A DNA stretch of 64,000 nt. Origin: Ruania suaedae. GTDB lineage: Bacteria > Actinomycetota > Actinomycetes > Actinomycetales > Beutenbergiaceae. Each line of letters opens with the position of its first letter. Positions within the stretch are counted from its first letter, which is position 1. Positions 1 through 11,419 of this stretch are shown in pieces. The notes under the pieces are model-generated. The model saw nothing but the letters and a program-made list of their open reading frames with translations, had not been told where the DNA came from and did not search any database. The stretch is taken from positions 2,542,001 through 2,606,000 of the forward strand of contig NZ_CP088018.1 in NCBI RefSeq assembly GCF_021049265.1. The letters are read 5' to 3'. The translations under genes and the position numbers were made by a program.

Positions 1-693
1 CACGTGGAGGCCAAGCCGGACACCACCCCGGTCACCGACGCCGACCGCTCCGCCGAGGAGATCGTGCGCGCCCAGCTCGCCCGTGCCCGGCCGCGGGACG
101 CCGTCCTCGGCGAGGAGTTCGGCAGCACCGGCCACGGAGCGCGCCAGTGGGTGATCGATCCGATCGACGGCACCAAGAACTTCGTGCGCGGAGTCCCGGT
201 GTGGGCCACCCTCATCTCGTTGATCGACGAGGGCCGGCCGGTCCTGGGGGTGGTGAGCGCGCCGGCGCTGAGCCGGCGCTGGTGGGCCGCGCTCGGCTCG
301 GGCGCCTGGACGGGCCGCTCCCTGTCGAAGGCGTCGCGCATGCACGTCTCGGGCGTGGGTGAGATCACCGATGCCTCGTTGTCCTACTCGAGCCTGAGCG
401 GCTGGGAGGCGCTGGACCTGCTGGACGAGTTCCTGATGCTGGAGGCCAGCTGCTGGCGCAGCCGCGCCTACGGGGACTTCTGGTCGTACATGCTGGTGGC
501 CGAGGGCGCGGTCGACATCGCGTGCGAACCCGAGCTCGCGCTCCACGACATGGCCGCGCTCGTGCCGATCGTCACCGAGGCCGGTGGGCGCTTCACCTCA
601 CTGGCGGGCGAGGACGGGCCGTTCGGCGGGAACGCGCTGGCCACCAACGGGCTGCTGCACGAGGAGTCACTGACCCAGCTCACCCGGCACTGA
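1..693 (+). CDS. hisN: Inositol monophosphatase-family phosphatase, histidinol-phosphatase HisN type (5' end missing)
   Basis: The reading frame is already open at base 1, so the N-terminus lies outside the window; about 230 residues remain of a family usually near 260-270. A GTG at 4 is internal, not a start. Visible family motifs are the acidic pair in GEEFG (about residue 37), the metal- and phosphate-binding DPIDGTKNF near residue 52, and a C-terminal [15 protein letters not shown] stretch in the place of the usual WDxAA motif. Actinobacterial proteins of this type (Rv3137 in M. tuberculosis) hydrolyse histidinol phosphate in histidine biosynthesis using Mg2+. The motifs alone do not exclude inositol-1-phosphatase activity. 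The gene ends 3 bp before the convergent DUF6912 gene. Confidence 0.8.
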   Translation, partial: HVEAKPDTTPVTDADRSAEEIVRAQLARARPRDAVLGEEFGSTGHGARQWVIDPIDGTKNFVRGVPVWATLISLIDEGRPVLGVVSAPALSRRWWAALGSGAWTGRSLSKASRMHVSGVGEITDASLSYSSLSGWEALDLLDEFLMLEASCWRSRAYGDFWSYMLVAEGAVDIACEPELALHDMAALVPIVTEAGGRFTSLAGEDGPFGGNALATNGLLHEESLTQLTRH

Positions 694-696
694 GTC

Positions 697-1143
697 TCAC
701 CGCTGGGAGACGAGCAGGCTCCGTTCGGTCACGTCGTACCAGAGCAGGTCTTCCTCCCCGACGGCGGAGATCGCGTCCGCCTCGCCGGCGGCCGCCCGCT
801 CGAGCAGGGCGTGCATGGAGGGGTTGTCGGCGTCGACGTGGAAACTGACCACGTCCTCCCAGGCACTGGCCGGTACGTGCACCCGCGCGAGCTGCTCGCC
901 GGGCGTCACCTCGGCGTCGGCGACGTCGGCCGCGACCACGACCCGGCACCATCCCGACTCCGGGCCGAGCAGACCGAGGGAGTCCTCGGCGGCCAGGACC
1001 AGGGCGGCGTACTCGGCCATCTCCTCGTCGGTGTCGGCGCCGAGCGCCTGCTGTAGGGAGGCCGTGACCGCACGGGCCGGACGGGCGGAGAGCCCGTCGT
1101 CGCTGTCGAGATCGCCGAGGGTGGCACCGAGGTAGACGCGCAT
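697..1143 (-). CDS. DUF6912 family protein
   Basis: 148-residue cytoplasmic protein with no signal peptide or membrane segment. The ATG at 1143 was chosen because it gives the MRVYLGATL opening typical of this actinobacterial family; an upstream in-frame start at 1182 would add a non-conserved arginine- and cysteine-containing leader. The protein is acidic, with an alternating alpha/beta appearance (LLWYDVTERSLLV at the C-terminus). No enzymatic motif is recognisable and no function is known to me. It is convergent with the HisN-like gene, and the CpaE-like gene ends 4 bp upstream of its start, so co-transcription with the SAF/CpaE pair is likely. Confidence 0.7.
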   Translation of the reverse strand: MRVYLGATLGDLDSDDGLSARPARAVTASLQQALGADTDEEMAEYAALVLAAEDSLGLLGPESGWCRVVVAADVADAEVTPGEQLARVHVPASAWEDVVSFHVDADNPSMHALLERAAAGEADAISAVGEEDLLWYDVTERSLLVSQR

Positions 1144-1147
1144 GCGC

Positions 1148-2443
1148 TCAGTCTGCCGTACGGCGCCGACGTCGCAGCCCACGGGCCTCCCGGCGTGCCC
1201 GACGACGGCCCGCGTCCGCGGCCGGTTCGCCCGCCTCGTCCGTGAGCCGCCGCGCCAGGTCGCGCACGGCGAGCCGGGCCGGGGACATCGGTCCGGCGCT
1301 GCGCCACGTGCTCGCGGTGAGCAGCGCGCGATCGGCCAGGGCCCGGTCGTCGGGAATCAGCACCGGCTCCCCCACTCCGGCGAAGCGATGCAGCGCCTCG
1401 GCCACCGACAGATCCGGGTGCGGCCCGGCCGCCGACAGCCGCAGCCGGTTGACCACGGTGCGCCGGGCGGGCAGGCCGGGGACGTCGTCGAGGTCGAGCA
1501 GTGTCTGCACCAGGCGCTCCAGACCGATCGGCTCGGCGGCGCCCACGACGACGAGCTCATCGGCCTCGGCGAGGAGCGTGTGCGCCACCGCGTTCCGGCA
1601 GGGCCCGAGATCGAACCCGGGCTCGTCCTCGGGCACCAGCACCGGCGCCTCGACCACCAGCCAGTCGGCACCCGCGCGGGCGCGGGTGAGGACCGCCTCC
1701 AGGCTCTCCGGGCCGACCTCGCGCCACCGGGAGGCCCGCGCCAACCCGGTGAGAACCCGCAGCCGGTCCGAGACCGGGACGAGCAGTCGGCTGAGGGCGG
1801 CATCGTCCAGCACCCCCTTGTCGGCGGCGCGGATCGCCGCCGAGAGGCCGGCGGTGTCGGCCACCAGGCCGAGGGTCTGCGCCACCGATCCGCCCCACAG
1901 GTCGGCGTCGATGAGCACGACCTGCCCCCCGGCGGCGGCCAGCTCGTCGGCCAGGGCCACCGCGAGCGTGGTCCGCCCCGGGGCACCCGCGGCGCCGGTG
2001 AGCACCACCAGGCGCGCCGGGCCCCGCGCGGGCGAGGGGACGCCGTCGTGGGCCTGGGGCGCAAGCCCGTCGGGGACGTCGGGCACGGTGTCCGGCACCG
2101 GCCGCGATGCCAGCCCTGCCGCCAGCGCCTCCACCGCAGGCAGCGGGTCGGTGCCGCGCGCCACCGCCATCGCCCCCATGTCGGCGTAGGCGTCCTGCTC
2201 GCCCTCCTCGCACAGCACGACGGCGGAGGCTCCCGCCGCGTGCAACCTCGCCACCAGCCGGCGATCGACGGGGTCATCGGCGTCGAGCACCGCCACGGTC
2301 CCGAGTCCGGCCACCGCGGCCGCCACCAGTTCGGTCAGGTCGGCGCACCGGCGGACCACGGTCAGATCCGGGCGCGCCTCGATGCGGCTCAGCAGGTCCG
2401 ACTCGGCGGCGCCGGAGAGGGCCAGGAGCACCCCGGTGCTCAC
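1148..2443 (-). CDS. CpaE/MinD-like P-loop ATPase
   Basis: 431 residues. The first roughly 130 residues resemble a degenerate receiver-like domain, as in CpaE proteins. A ParA/MinD-type ATPase follows, with a deviant Walker A motif in LTGAAGAPGRTTLAVALA and the following VVLIDADLWGG strand. The GTG start at 2443 was chosen because it overlaps the TGA of the upstream SAF gene (GTGA) and removes a 76-residue arginine-rich leader. CpaE-type ATPases position Flp/Tad pilus or secretion machines; no other pilus gene is in the window. The SAF partner and the downstream DUF6912 gene probably share its transcript. The client machine is unknown. Confidence 0.78.
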   Translation of the reverse strand: MSTGVLLALSGAAESDLLSRIEARPDLTVVRRCADLTELVAAAVAGLGTVAVLDADDPVDRRLVARLHAAGASAVVLCEEGEQDAYADMGAMAVARGTDPLPAVEALAAGLASRPVPDTVPDVPDGLAPQAHDGVPSPARGPARLVVLTGAAGAPGRTTLAVALADELAAAGGQVVLIDADLWGGSVAQTLGLVADTAGLSAAIRAADKGVLDDAALSRLLVPVSDRLRVLTGLARASRWREVGPESLEAVLTRARAGADWLVVEAPVLVPEDEPGFDLGPCRNAVAHTLLAEADELVVVGAAEPIGLERLVQTLLDLDDVPGLPARRTVVNRLRLSAAGPHPDLSVAEALHRFAGVGEPVLIPDDRALADRALLTASTWRSAGPMSPARLAVRDLARRLTDEAGEPAADAGRRRARREARGLRRRRRTAD

Positions 2444-3078
2444 GCGGCGCCACTCCCGGGCAGCGGCACCACCGCGATCGGTGCCTCCGCCGTGGTGGCC
2501 GCCAGCACGGCCGGTAGGTCGTCGACGTCGACCAGCAGGTGCGCCTGCATCGTTCCCGGACCTGCGAACAGCGAGGTGTCCTCGGCGATGTCGGCGACCT
2601 CGACGGCGCCGACCAGCAGTTCGGGTTCGGTGGCCGCCGTGGCCCCCTCGGCCGCCGGCATGCTGACCCACAGATCCACGCGTGAGCCCGACCCGATCGT
2701 GGCCGCCAACGCGGCCGAGACCGGCACGGCCACGGCCCGCACATCGACATCGGCGGCCTCACCGACGGAGGCAACCGGCACGATCTCACCGGCCTGCACC
2801 GTGCGGACCACGACCAGCCCGCCCTCGGCCGCCCCCGGGGTCAGGTACAGATCGTGCGCCTGCGCGAGGCCGACCTCGATCACATCGAGCCGGTCGACGT
2901 CGATCGTCTCCCCTGGCGTGAGCACATCCGGCGCGGCGTAGACCTGGACCGTCCGGCTCGCCTCGCCGACCACCCAGGAGCCGAGCGCGACCGAGCCCGC
3001 CACGAGCAGCACGCCCAGGCCCAGGCGCGGGTCACGCCAGCTCGGTCGCCGCAGCCCCGTCGTCGTGGACGTTGTCAT
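2440..3078 (-). CDS. SAF-domain membrane protein (CpaB/RcpC-like)
   Basis: 212 residues: a short basic cytoplasmic N-terminus, one membrane segment (about residues 20-40, LGLGVLLVAGSVALGSWVV) and an extracytoplasmic SAF domain (about 45-110; LTPGETIDVDRLDVIEVGLA, then VVVRTVQAGEIVPVASV). The SAF fold occurs in CpaB/FlgA pilus and flagellar assembly proteins. The ATG at 3078 follows a GAGGGGG Shine-Dalgarno-like stretch. Its TGA overlaps the GTG of the CpaE-like gene by 4 bp, which indicates translational coupling. The pair is common in actinobacteria away from complete tad clusters, so a role in a pilus is inferred, not shown. Confidence 0.78.
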   Translation of the reverse strand: MTTSTTTGLRRPSWRDPRLGLGVLLVAGSVALGSWVVGEASRTVQVYAAPDVLTPGETIDVDRLDVIEVGLAQAHDLYLTPGAAEGGLVVVRTVQAGEIVPVASVGEAADVDVRAVAVPVSAALAATIGSGSRVDLWVSMPAAEGATAATEPELLVGAVEVADIAEDTSLFAGPGTMQAHLLVDVDDLPAVLAATTAEAPIAVVPLPGSGAA

Positions 3079-3224
3079 CGTTCCCCCTCGAGTCGGCCAA
3101 CGCGCACCATCGTGCCAAAGACGACCCGACGGCGTGGGCCGATCCCGACTTGTCCACAGGACGGGCTGTCCACAGGCCGCGCGAAGGGCGGGTCCCGCGG
3201 CGACTCTGGTGGGACACTGGATGC

Positions 3225-3443
3225 ATGGACCAGCGGTTCCTCTCCCTCGCCGACGTCACCGAGATCCTGCAGATCACGATGTCGCAGGCGCGCGCCCTCG
3301 TGCGCAGCGGGGAGCTGCGCGGGATCCAGATCGGCGGTAAGGGCGTGTGGCGGGTGGAGAACGCCGAGCTCGAGGCCTACATCGAGCGCATGTACCGGCA
3401 GACGGCACAGCGCCTGCGCTCGGGCGAGACGACCCTGGACTGA
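3225..3443 (+). CDS. Small excisionase-family helix-turn-helix protein
   Basis: 72 residues forming a single MerR/Xis-like winged HTH (FLSLADVTEILQITMSQARA as helix-turn-helix, then GGKGVWRVENAELEAYIERM as wing and helix). The ATG at 3225 was chosen because it opens directly on the conserved domain; upstream in-frame sequence has no family character. An ATG at 3221 is out of frame. Such small DNA-binding proteins are very common in actinobacteria and are chromosomal regulators rather than phage excisionases; no integrase is nearby. It is divergent from the SAF gene (146-bp gap) and convergent with the next gene (9-bp gap). Confidence 0.8.
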   Translation: MDQRFLSLADVTEILQITMSQARALVRSGELRGIQIGGKGVWRVENAELEAYIERMYRQTAQRLRSGETTLD

Positions 3444-3452
3444 GGCGGCGGC

Positions 3453-3959
3453 TCAGGTCGACTCGACGCTGAGCAGACCGCTCCAGGTCAGCGTGAGCTG
3501 CGCCCGGGCCGTGGCGAGGTCGAGGTGATCGGCACCGACCCGCACGAGCCGGCCGCGGTGGTCGCCGGCCAGACTGCGCACCATCACCTCCGCTCCCGCG
3601 GCCGCGAGCGCCCGTAGCGCGTGGCCCAGGCCGAGCCGGGCTTCGACCCGGCCGGGCTCTGGCGCGCGTGACCCGAGCGGCCAGGCAGCCACGACGGCGT
3701 GGGCCGGCACGAGGCAACGGCGCTCCCCCATGGCCAGGCGCACCCAGCTGCGGGTGGCCTGCAGGACCTCGCCGGAGCGATCCGAGCCGTCCGTGAGCCG
3801 CAGCGTGAGCTGCTCGCCTCGCCGTGCCCGGCACCGGTCGATCCACGCGATGCCGGCCACCTCGGCCTGCACCAGCTCCACGAGCTCGGCGTCGGAGCCG
3901 GCCTGCAGCGCGGCCTCGAACTCGGCCTGAAGCTCGGAGAAGACGTCGTCCCAGCGCAT
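3453..3959 (-). CDS. Conserved actinobacterial hypothetical protein
   Basis: 168 residues starting MRWDDVFSELQAEFEAAL at the ATG at 3959; a frame extension to 4028 has no conserved character. The N-terminal third is an acidic amphipathic helix (possible coiled coil). The remainder looks beta-rich with repeated short strands (LTLRLTDGSDRSGEVL, TWSGLLSVEST), suggestive of a small barrel. No catalytic motif, signal peptide or membrane segment is present. I recognise it as a protein often found beside the small HTH gene in Micrococcales but know of no assigned function. Confidence 0.6.
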   Translation of the reverse strand: MRWDDVFSELQAEFEAALQAGSDAELVELVQAEVAGIAWIDRCRARRGEQLTLRLTDGSDRSGEVLQATRSWVRLAMGERRCLVPAHAVVAAWPLGSRAPEPGRVEARLGLGHALRALAAAGAEVMVRSLAGDHRGRLVRVGADHLDLATARAQLTLTWSGLLSVEST

Positions 3960-4034
3960 CCGCCCAGCGTACGGACCTGTCCACAACCGGGCGGGAAGGC
4001 TCGACAACCCGCCACCACCCATGTACACCTAGTC

Positions 4035-4051
4035 TCACGTAATGTCACGTA
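4035..4051 (+). promoter_or_regulatory. Pair of TCACGTA direct repeats upstream of the LysM gene
   Basis: Two identical 7-mers, TCACGTA at 4035-4041 and 4045-4051, are spaced exactly 10 bp apart (one helical turn). They lie about 20 bp before the ATG at 4072, in a locally AT-richer stretch between two divergent genes. This geometry suits a dimeric or tandem activator/repressor site. No -35/-10 pair is clear, and the binding protein is unknown. Confidence 0.35.
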
Positions 4052-4071
4052 CCGACACGAACTGATATGCA

Positions 4072-4821
4072 ATGAGACCAATGAAACCGAACCTGCGTCT
4101 CCTCGGCGCCGGTGTCGCCGGACTGCTGACCGCGACCCTGTCCGGCGGCGCGGCGTGGCTGCTGTGGCTACGCCTGTCCTCGACGCTGCGCCGCTCCCCG
4201 GTGCTGGAGGTCGAGCAGGCCACTGCTGCCGGACTGCTGGCAGTGGGTGCTCTCGTGGCGGCCTGGTACACGCTCAGTGCCGCAGCGGGCACCGCCTGCC
4301 TGGTGGTTCGCGCGCTCGGGGGGATCTGGACGGCAGGCGAGCGCTCGATCCGCAGACTCGGCGCGCCCGGGATGGGTCGGCTGCTCGGCGCCGGCGCCGG
4401 CGCGGTGCTCTCGGCTGCACTCCTGGCGGGGCCGGCGCACGCGAGCCCCGGCCCGGTTCCCGACGATCTCGCCTGGGGCGCCACCGTCAGCGCACCGGAT
4501 GACGAGGAACCCGCGGCGGAGCCGGCAGCACCAGAGGAGCCCGCCGGTGGGATCCACCAGCAAGGCAGGCTCTCGCCCCCGGCACCCGGTGGCCCGAGCC
4601 GCGCGGCCCCCGATCGAGCGCCCGGCGGCCACCAGGTCGCCCCGGGCGAGTCCCTCTGGTCGATCGCGGCCGACGCGCTCGGCCCCGGGGCCACGACGGC
4701 CGACATCGCCGAGGCGTGGCCGCGGTGGTACGCCGCCAACCGCGACGTGCTGGGACCCGACCCCGACCTCATCCACCCCGGTGACCACCTGGTCGCCCCG
4801 TCCGAGGAGAGCACCCGATGA
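4072..4821 (+). CDS. Membrane protein with C-terminal LysM domain
   Basis: 249 residues: two or three N-terminal hydrophobic segments (about residues 10-32, 48-75 and 100-125), an Ala/Pro/Glu-rich linker (about 130-185) and one LysM domain at the C-terminus (QVAPGESLWSIAADALG ... LIHPGDHLVAP, about 187-243). LysM domains bind N-acetylglucosamine-containing glycans, so the protein is probably membrane-tethered and touches peptidoglycan. The ATG at 4072 is used; an in-frame ATG at 4081 (MKPNLRLL) is equally possible. Its stop overlaps the next start by 4 bp (ATGA). Its position next to the Rv3235-family gene and secA is typical of Micrococcales. Confidence 0.78.
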   Translation: MRPMKPNLRLLGAGVAGLLTATLSGGAAWLLWLRLSSTLRRSPVLEVEQATAAGLLAVGALVAAWYTLSAAAGTACLVVRALGGIWTAGERSIRRLGAPGMGRLLGAGAGAVLSAALLAGPAHASPGPVPDDLAWGATVSAPDDEEPAAEPAAPEEPAGGIHQQGRLSPPAPGGPSRAAPDRAPGGHQVAPGESLWSIAADALGPGATTADIAEAWPRWYAANRDVLGPDPDLIHPGDHLVAPSEESTR

Positions 4822-5327
4822 GCATCGCACCCCAGGCCCTCACCGCGCGGCCGGCGCCCGCCGGCACGAGCACCCAGCGCCGGTCCGGCTGGGACAGGCT
4901 GCGTTTCGACGCTGCCGCCGAGGCGGCCGGCGGCGAGGACGAGGCACCTGTGCCCGCCCGTCCCCGTCTGGTGTGGTCTCACGGCCGCGCCACTGAGCGG
5001 GCCGACCCCGACCAGTGGGCCGGGGTACTGGTGCGGGCCTGCGCCGAGTCGCTGCTGGGGATGCGCCCACCCGCTCAGCTGGGGCGATGGCTGGACCCGG
5101 CGGTGTGGACCGCCCTGAAGCGGCGCAGCGCGCTGGCGCTGGACCTGCACGGACGGCCACGCAGCCCACGGCCGATCACGGTGCGCCGCGTCATCGGCGC
5201 GGTGGTGAGCGAGGGGGCCTGGGAGGGTTCGGTCGTCCTCGACGACGGCGTCCGGGTGCGTGGGGCGGCCGTCCGGCTGGAGGAACATCGTGGACGCTGG
5301 CGCGGGACCGCCGTACGGATCGGTTGA
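4818..5327 (+). CDS. Rv3235 family protein
   Basis: 169 residues with no signal peptide. A disordered N-terminus (about 1-60) precedes a compact domain with WAGVLVRACAESLLGMRPPA, the LGRWLDPAVWTAL segment and a C-terminal beta-rich stretch (VIGAVVSEGAWEGSVVL, then WRGTAVRIG). This matches the Rv3235 family found beside secA across actinobacteria. Function is unknown; the fold resembles small alpha+beta domains seen in accessory proteins. The ATG start overlaps the LysM gene stop, so the two are translationally coupled. It converges on secA across a 42-bp gap with only a weak hairpin. Confidence 0.75.
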   Translation: MSIAPQALTARPAPAGTSTQRRSGWDRLRFDAAAEAAGGEDEAPVPARPRLVWSHGRATERADPDQWAGVLVRACAESLLGMRPPAQLGRWLDPAVWTALKRRSALALDLHGRPRSPRPITVRRVIGAVVSEGAWEGSVVLDDGVRVRGAAVRLEEHRGRWRGTAVRIG

Positions 5328-5369
5328 GGTGGGCCGACCCGATCGGCGTCGCGCCGGGACCTGCGCCCC

Positions 5370-8261
<2,892 letters not shown>

Positions 8262-8382
8262 GCACTACTCCCGGGTCGGTCCGATCAGCGCCAGGCGGCA
8301 CCGATGCACCCTCCATGGTATGCGAGAGCGTCCACGGCGTGGCACCGCCGATCGCTGCCGGCAGAACCGGCGGTCGGGCACC

Positions 8383-9609
8383 TCACGCCGTCAGCTCCCG
8401 GGCGAGCGCACCCGTGAGGTCGCCGCGGGCCCCGTCCTCGAGCGCCACCCGCTCCAGATCCAGCCAGGCCGCCAGCTCCCGCAGCTCCGCCACCAGCTCC
8501 GCGGCAGTCTCCGCCGGCGCGGCCGGCTCGGCGAACGCAGTCCGCACCCGCAGCACTCCGCGATCGCGCTCGGCCTTGAGGTCCACCCGCGCCACCAGCT
8601 GTTCCCCGAGCAGGAAGGGCAGCACGTAGTACCCGTGCGTGCGCTGGGTGGCCGGCGTGTAGATCCCGATCCGGTAGTGCATCCCGAACAGTTCGAGCAG
8701 GCGGCGACGCTCGAACACGAGCGGGTCGAAGGGGGCGAGTAGCGCTCGGGCGCGGGTGCGCCGGGGCACCCTGGCTGCAGTGTGCAGCACCAGCGAGCGA
8801 TCCCATCCCCGCACCGCCACCTCCTCGAGCACCCCCTCCGCCGTCAGGTCGGCGGCGGCCACGGCGGTCTCGGCCACCGGCAGGCGGAAGTAGTCCGCCA
8901 GGCAGCGCACGGACCCGAGGCCGTGCGCCCGGGCAGCGGTCTCGACGAGGGTGCGCACCGCCGTCGGGCGATCAGGCACGGGCTCGGCGAGCACCGCCGC
9001 CGGAAGCACCCGCTCGGGAAGGTCGTAGGCCCGCTCGAACTGAGCGGTGCGGTGGGCAGCCATCACCCGGCCGCGGGCGAAGTGGGCCTCGAGCGCCTCC
9101 TTCGCGACGGTCCAGTTCCATCCCCAGTGCTCACGCCGGCCACTGTGGTGGCCCAGGCGCTCGTGCACCTGGGCGGCGGTGAGCGCACCCTCGGCACCGA
9201 TGATCTCCAGCACGGCCGCCATGGTCTGAGGGTGCTCGCGCCACAGCCGCTCGTCCCGGCGCTGCATCCGTGGCGAGTCCATCCGCCACCGCAGCGCCTG
9301 GTAGGTCCGCGGCGAGATGTAGGAGGCCTCGTGCGCCCAGTACTCGACCAGTCGCCGCGGGCGCGCCGGCGTGCCACGCGTGGCCCGCTCCAGCAGCGCC
9401 GTGTCGTAGCCACCCAGGCGCGCCTGCAGCGGTAGCAGGTGCGCACGGGCCAGCACGTTCACCGAGTCGATCTGCACCACCCCGAGCCGATCGATCGTGC
9501 GCTGCAGGTGCGCCATCGTGGGCCGCGACGGCCGCGGCGCGGACCGGTCCAGCAGCTGGGCCGCGACCGCGATGCGCCGCGCCTGACCGAGGGTGAGGGG
9601 GCGGGACAT
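8383..9609 (-). CDS. YcaQ-type winged-helix DNA glycosylase (HTH_42 family)
   Basis: 408 residues of the winged-HTH YcaQ/AlkZ family, which unhooks DNA interstrand cross-links and other alkylated bases. The catalytic Q-hydrophobic-D motif of the YcaQ-like branch is visible in LGVVQIDSVNVLARAH (QID); AlkZ toxin-resistance members have Q-x-Q instead. Other family features are VEYWAHEASYISP near the middle and the C-terminal HGYYVLPFLLGEQLVARVDLK barrel. The ATG at 9609 (MSRPLTLGQARRIA) was chosen because the upstream extension to 9639 is unconserved. It lies between hpf and secA, where mycobacteria have no such gene, so it is probably a lineage-specific insertion into a conserved order. Confidence 0.85.
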   Translation of the reverse strand: MSRPLTLGQARRIAVAAQLLDRSAPRPSRPTMAHLQRTIDRLGVVQIDSVNVLARAHLLPLQARLGGYDTALLERATRGTPARPRRLVEYWAHEASYISPRTYQALRWRMDSPRMQRRDERLWREHPQTMAAVLEIIGAEGALTAAQVHERLGHHSGRREHWGWNWTVAKEALEAHFARGRVMAAHRTAQFERAYDLPERVLPAAVLAEPVPDRPTAVRTLVETAARAHGLGSVRCLADYFRLPVAETAVAAADLTAEGVLEEVAVRGWDRSLVLHTAARVPRRTRARALLAPFDPLVFERRRLLELFGMHYRIGIYTPATQRTHGYYVLPFLLGEQLVARVDLKAERDRGVLRVRTAFAEPAAPAETAAELVAELRELAAWLDLERVALEDGARGDLTGALARELTA

Positions 9610-9677
9610 GACAGCCACAGTAGATCGCCGCACCGACACGGTCCCGGCGCCGCTGTCTCGACGTGCTCACGCAGAGG

Positions 9678-10373
9678 TCAGGCAGTGGCCTCCGCCGGCG
9701 GTTCGTCGCTGCCGGCCTCGGTGGCGGTGTAATTCAGGCGGATCACCCCGTAGGTCCACCCGCGGCGGTTGTAGACCACGCACGGCTGCATCGTCTCGGA
9801 GTCCACGAACAGGAAGAACGGGTGACCGACGAGCTCCATCTCCGCCAGCGCCTGGTCCACCGTCATCGGCGCGGTCTCGTGGACCTTCTGCCGGATGATC
9901 ACCGGGGAGTCGCCCAGCTGGGCCTCCACCGCCACGCCCGGCTCAGTGGGAGCCTGCGGGGTGAACCCGTCGTCGGGGTCCTCCTGCGGGGCGGGGTCCT
10001 CGTGCACCTGCTGCGTCAACGCCTCCAGGTCCGGCGCCGGAACGGGTGGGGAGTCGGGCCTGCGGCCGTGGTGGGACTTGCGCCGGTCCCGCGCGCGCCG
10101 CAACCGCTCGATCAGTTTCGCCGTGGCCAGGTCGAGCGCGCCGTACCGGTCCGACGCCGCCGCCTCCGCCCGCACGACCGGCCCCTTGGCGCGGACGGTG
10201 AGCTCCACACGTTCGGCCCGCTCCGCCATCCGCGGGTTGTTCTCGTGGGACACCTCGACGTCGACGCGCTGGGCGTAGGGAGACAGCTGTGGCACTTTGG
10301 CCAGCTTCTCCTCGGCGTGGCGACGGAAACGCTCCGGCACCTCGGTGTGACGGCTGACCACGATGATCTCCAT
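9678..10373 (-). CDS. hpf: Ribosome hibernation promoting factor, long form
   Basis: 231 residues. An N-terminal S30AE domain (about 1-105; MEIIVVSRHTEVPERFRRH through LDLATAKLIERLRRARDRR) is joined by a Pro/Asp-rich linker to the C-terminal dimerisation domain (about 165-222; MTVDQALAEMELVGHPFFLF, then YNRRGWTYGVIRL). Long HPF binds the decoding centre of idle 70S ribosomes and pairs them as 100S dimers in stationary phase. The ATG at 10373 is preceded by GGAGG with 5-nt spacing, which rules out the 24-residue upstream extension. It lies between comF and the glycosylase gene, the same position relative to secA and comF as Rv3241c. Confidence 0.93.
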   Translation of the reverse strand: MEIIVVSRHTEVPERFRRHAEEKLAKVPQLSPYAQRVDVEVSHENNPRMAERAERVELTVRAKGPVVRAEAAASDRYGALDLATAKLIERLRRARDRRKSHHGRRPDSPPVPAPDLEALTQQVHEDPAPQEDPDDGFTPQAPTEPGVAVEAQLGDSPVIIRQKVHETAPMTVDQALAEMELVGHPFFLFVDSETMQPCVVYNRRGWTYGVIRLNYTATEAGSDEPPAEATA

Positions 10374-10564
10374 GAGGACCTCCACAGGTCGTTCCGGCTG
10401 GTCCCTCGGGCTGCTCCACCCGGGGATTGCTGTGCGCCGCGCCAAGAGTGCGCGGCGTCCTACGAGGCGATATCACCTCCCCGGCCCCGGCACGGGCGGC
10501 GCGGGGCGCCGAACGCGGTGACGGGGTGAAGCTCCATGACATGACGCTAGTCCACCTCGGGCGG

Positions 10565-11338
10565 TTACGACAGCCTGGGCGGCGCCGTGTCCTGACCCGG
10601 GGCCGGCGTGGCCGCCAGCACCACGGCGCCGAGCACTCGCGCCCCGGCCCGTTCCAGGCTGGTCCGGGCGGCGTCGAGCGTGGCGCCGGTGGTGACGACG
10701 TCGTCGACGAGCAGGCAGGGCGTGCCGGGCGGAACCGGCCCCAGGCACCGCACCGCCTCACCGGTCGCGCGCCGGCGCCCCCGTGCGCCCAGGGCATGCC
10801 CCGATCCGCCCCGCCGGCGCAGCAGGTCGGCCACCCAGACCGGCCGCCCGGACGCGCGCGCGAGCGAGTCACCCACGGCGCGCGCCAGCGTGAGTGCGAC
10901 CAGGCGACGTCGCCACCGGCGGCGCCACCCGGACGGGGCGGGCACCACCACCAGCGCCGGCTCTGCGGCAGCCGCGCCCACCAGCTCCTCGGCCAGCCCG
11001 GTCACGCCGCGCGCGACCAGCGCCGCCAGCGGCCGGTCGAGATCGGGCCGGCCGCCGGACTTCCAGGCGAGCACCACCCGCTGCACCGGCCCGGCGTAGG
11101 GGCCCAGTGACCACACCGGCAATCCCAGCGCCGGCATCTGCTCGTCCACGGCGAGGAACACGGTCAATTCCTCACACCGCTGCGCCGGCCCCGTCAGCAT
11201 CGACGCGCAACGCCGGCACAGGCTCACGTCCGGGGCCTCACAGCCGGGGCAGGTGCGGGGCAGCACGAGGGCGAGCAGGTCCCGCATCGCTTCGAGCAGC
11301 ACCGCGAAGGGTGGCATACCGGCGCCGGAGGTGGCCAT
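10565..11338 (-). CDS. ComF-family phosphoribosyltransferase-like protein
   Basis: 257 residues. The N-terminal zinc-ribbon cysteines are CPGCEAPDVSLCRRC (about residues 29-43). The C-terminal type I phosphoribosyltransferase fold carries the PRPP-binding loop CLLVDDVVTTGATLDAA. ComF proteins are linked to DNA uptake in naturally competent bacteria; in actinobacteria the gene is conserved next to lpqB-mtrBA with an unclear job. Start uncertain: the ATG at 11338 is used; the ATG at 11317 (MPPFAVLLEAMRDLL) would also keep every motif, and neither has a strong Shine-Dalgarno. An 81-bp gap separates it from lpqB upstream. Confidence 0.85.
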   Translation of the reverse strand: MATSGAGMPPFAVLLEAMRDLLALVLPRTCPGCEAPDVSLCRRCASMLTGPAQRCEELTVFLAVDEQMPALGLPVWSLGPYAGPVQRVVLAWKSGGRPDLDRPLAALVARGVTGLAEELVGAAAAEPALVVVPAPSGWRRRWRRRLVALTLARAVGDSLARASGRPVWVADLLRRRGGSGHALGARGRRRATGEAVRCLGPVPPGTPCLLVDDVVTTGATLDAARTSLERAGARVLGAVVLAATPAPGQDTAPPRLS

Positions 11339-11419
11339 CGGCCCAGGATGGCGCCCGACGGCGCAGCCCGCCGGGGCGTGACCGGCGCCTGTGGACACGG
11401 GCACCACCGCCCGCCCCGG

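Noticed and set aside
1142-2941. A 599-codon plus-strand frame opposite the CpaE-like and SAF genes
   Set aside because: Arg/Gly/Pro-rich translation; the minus strand carries recognisable domains with coupled starts and stops.
3225-3443. Phage excisionase marking an integrated element
   Set aside because: The HTH is of the excisionase family, but no integrase, attachment repeat or phage gene is nearby and the context is conserved chromosomal.
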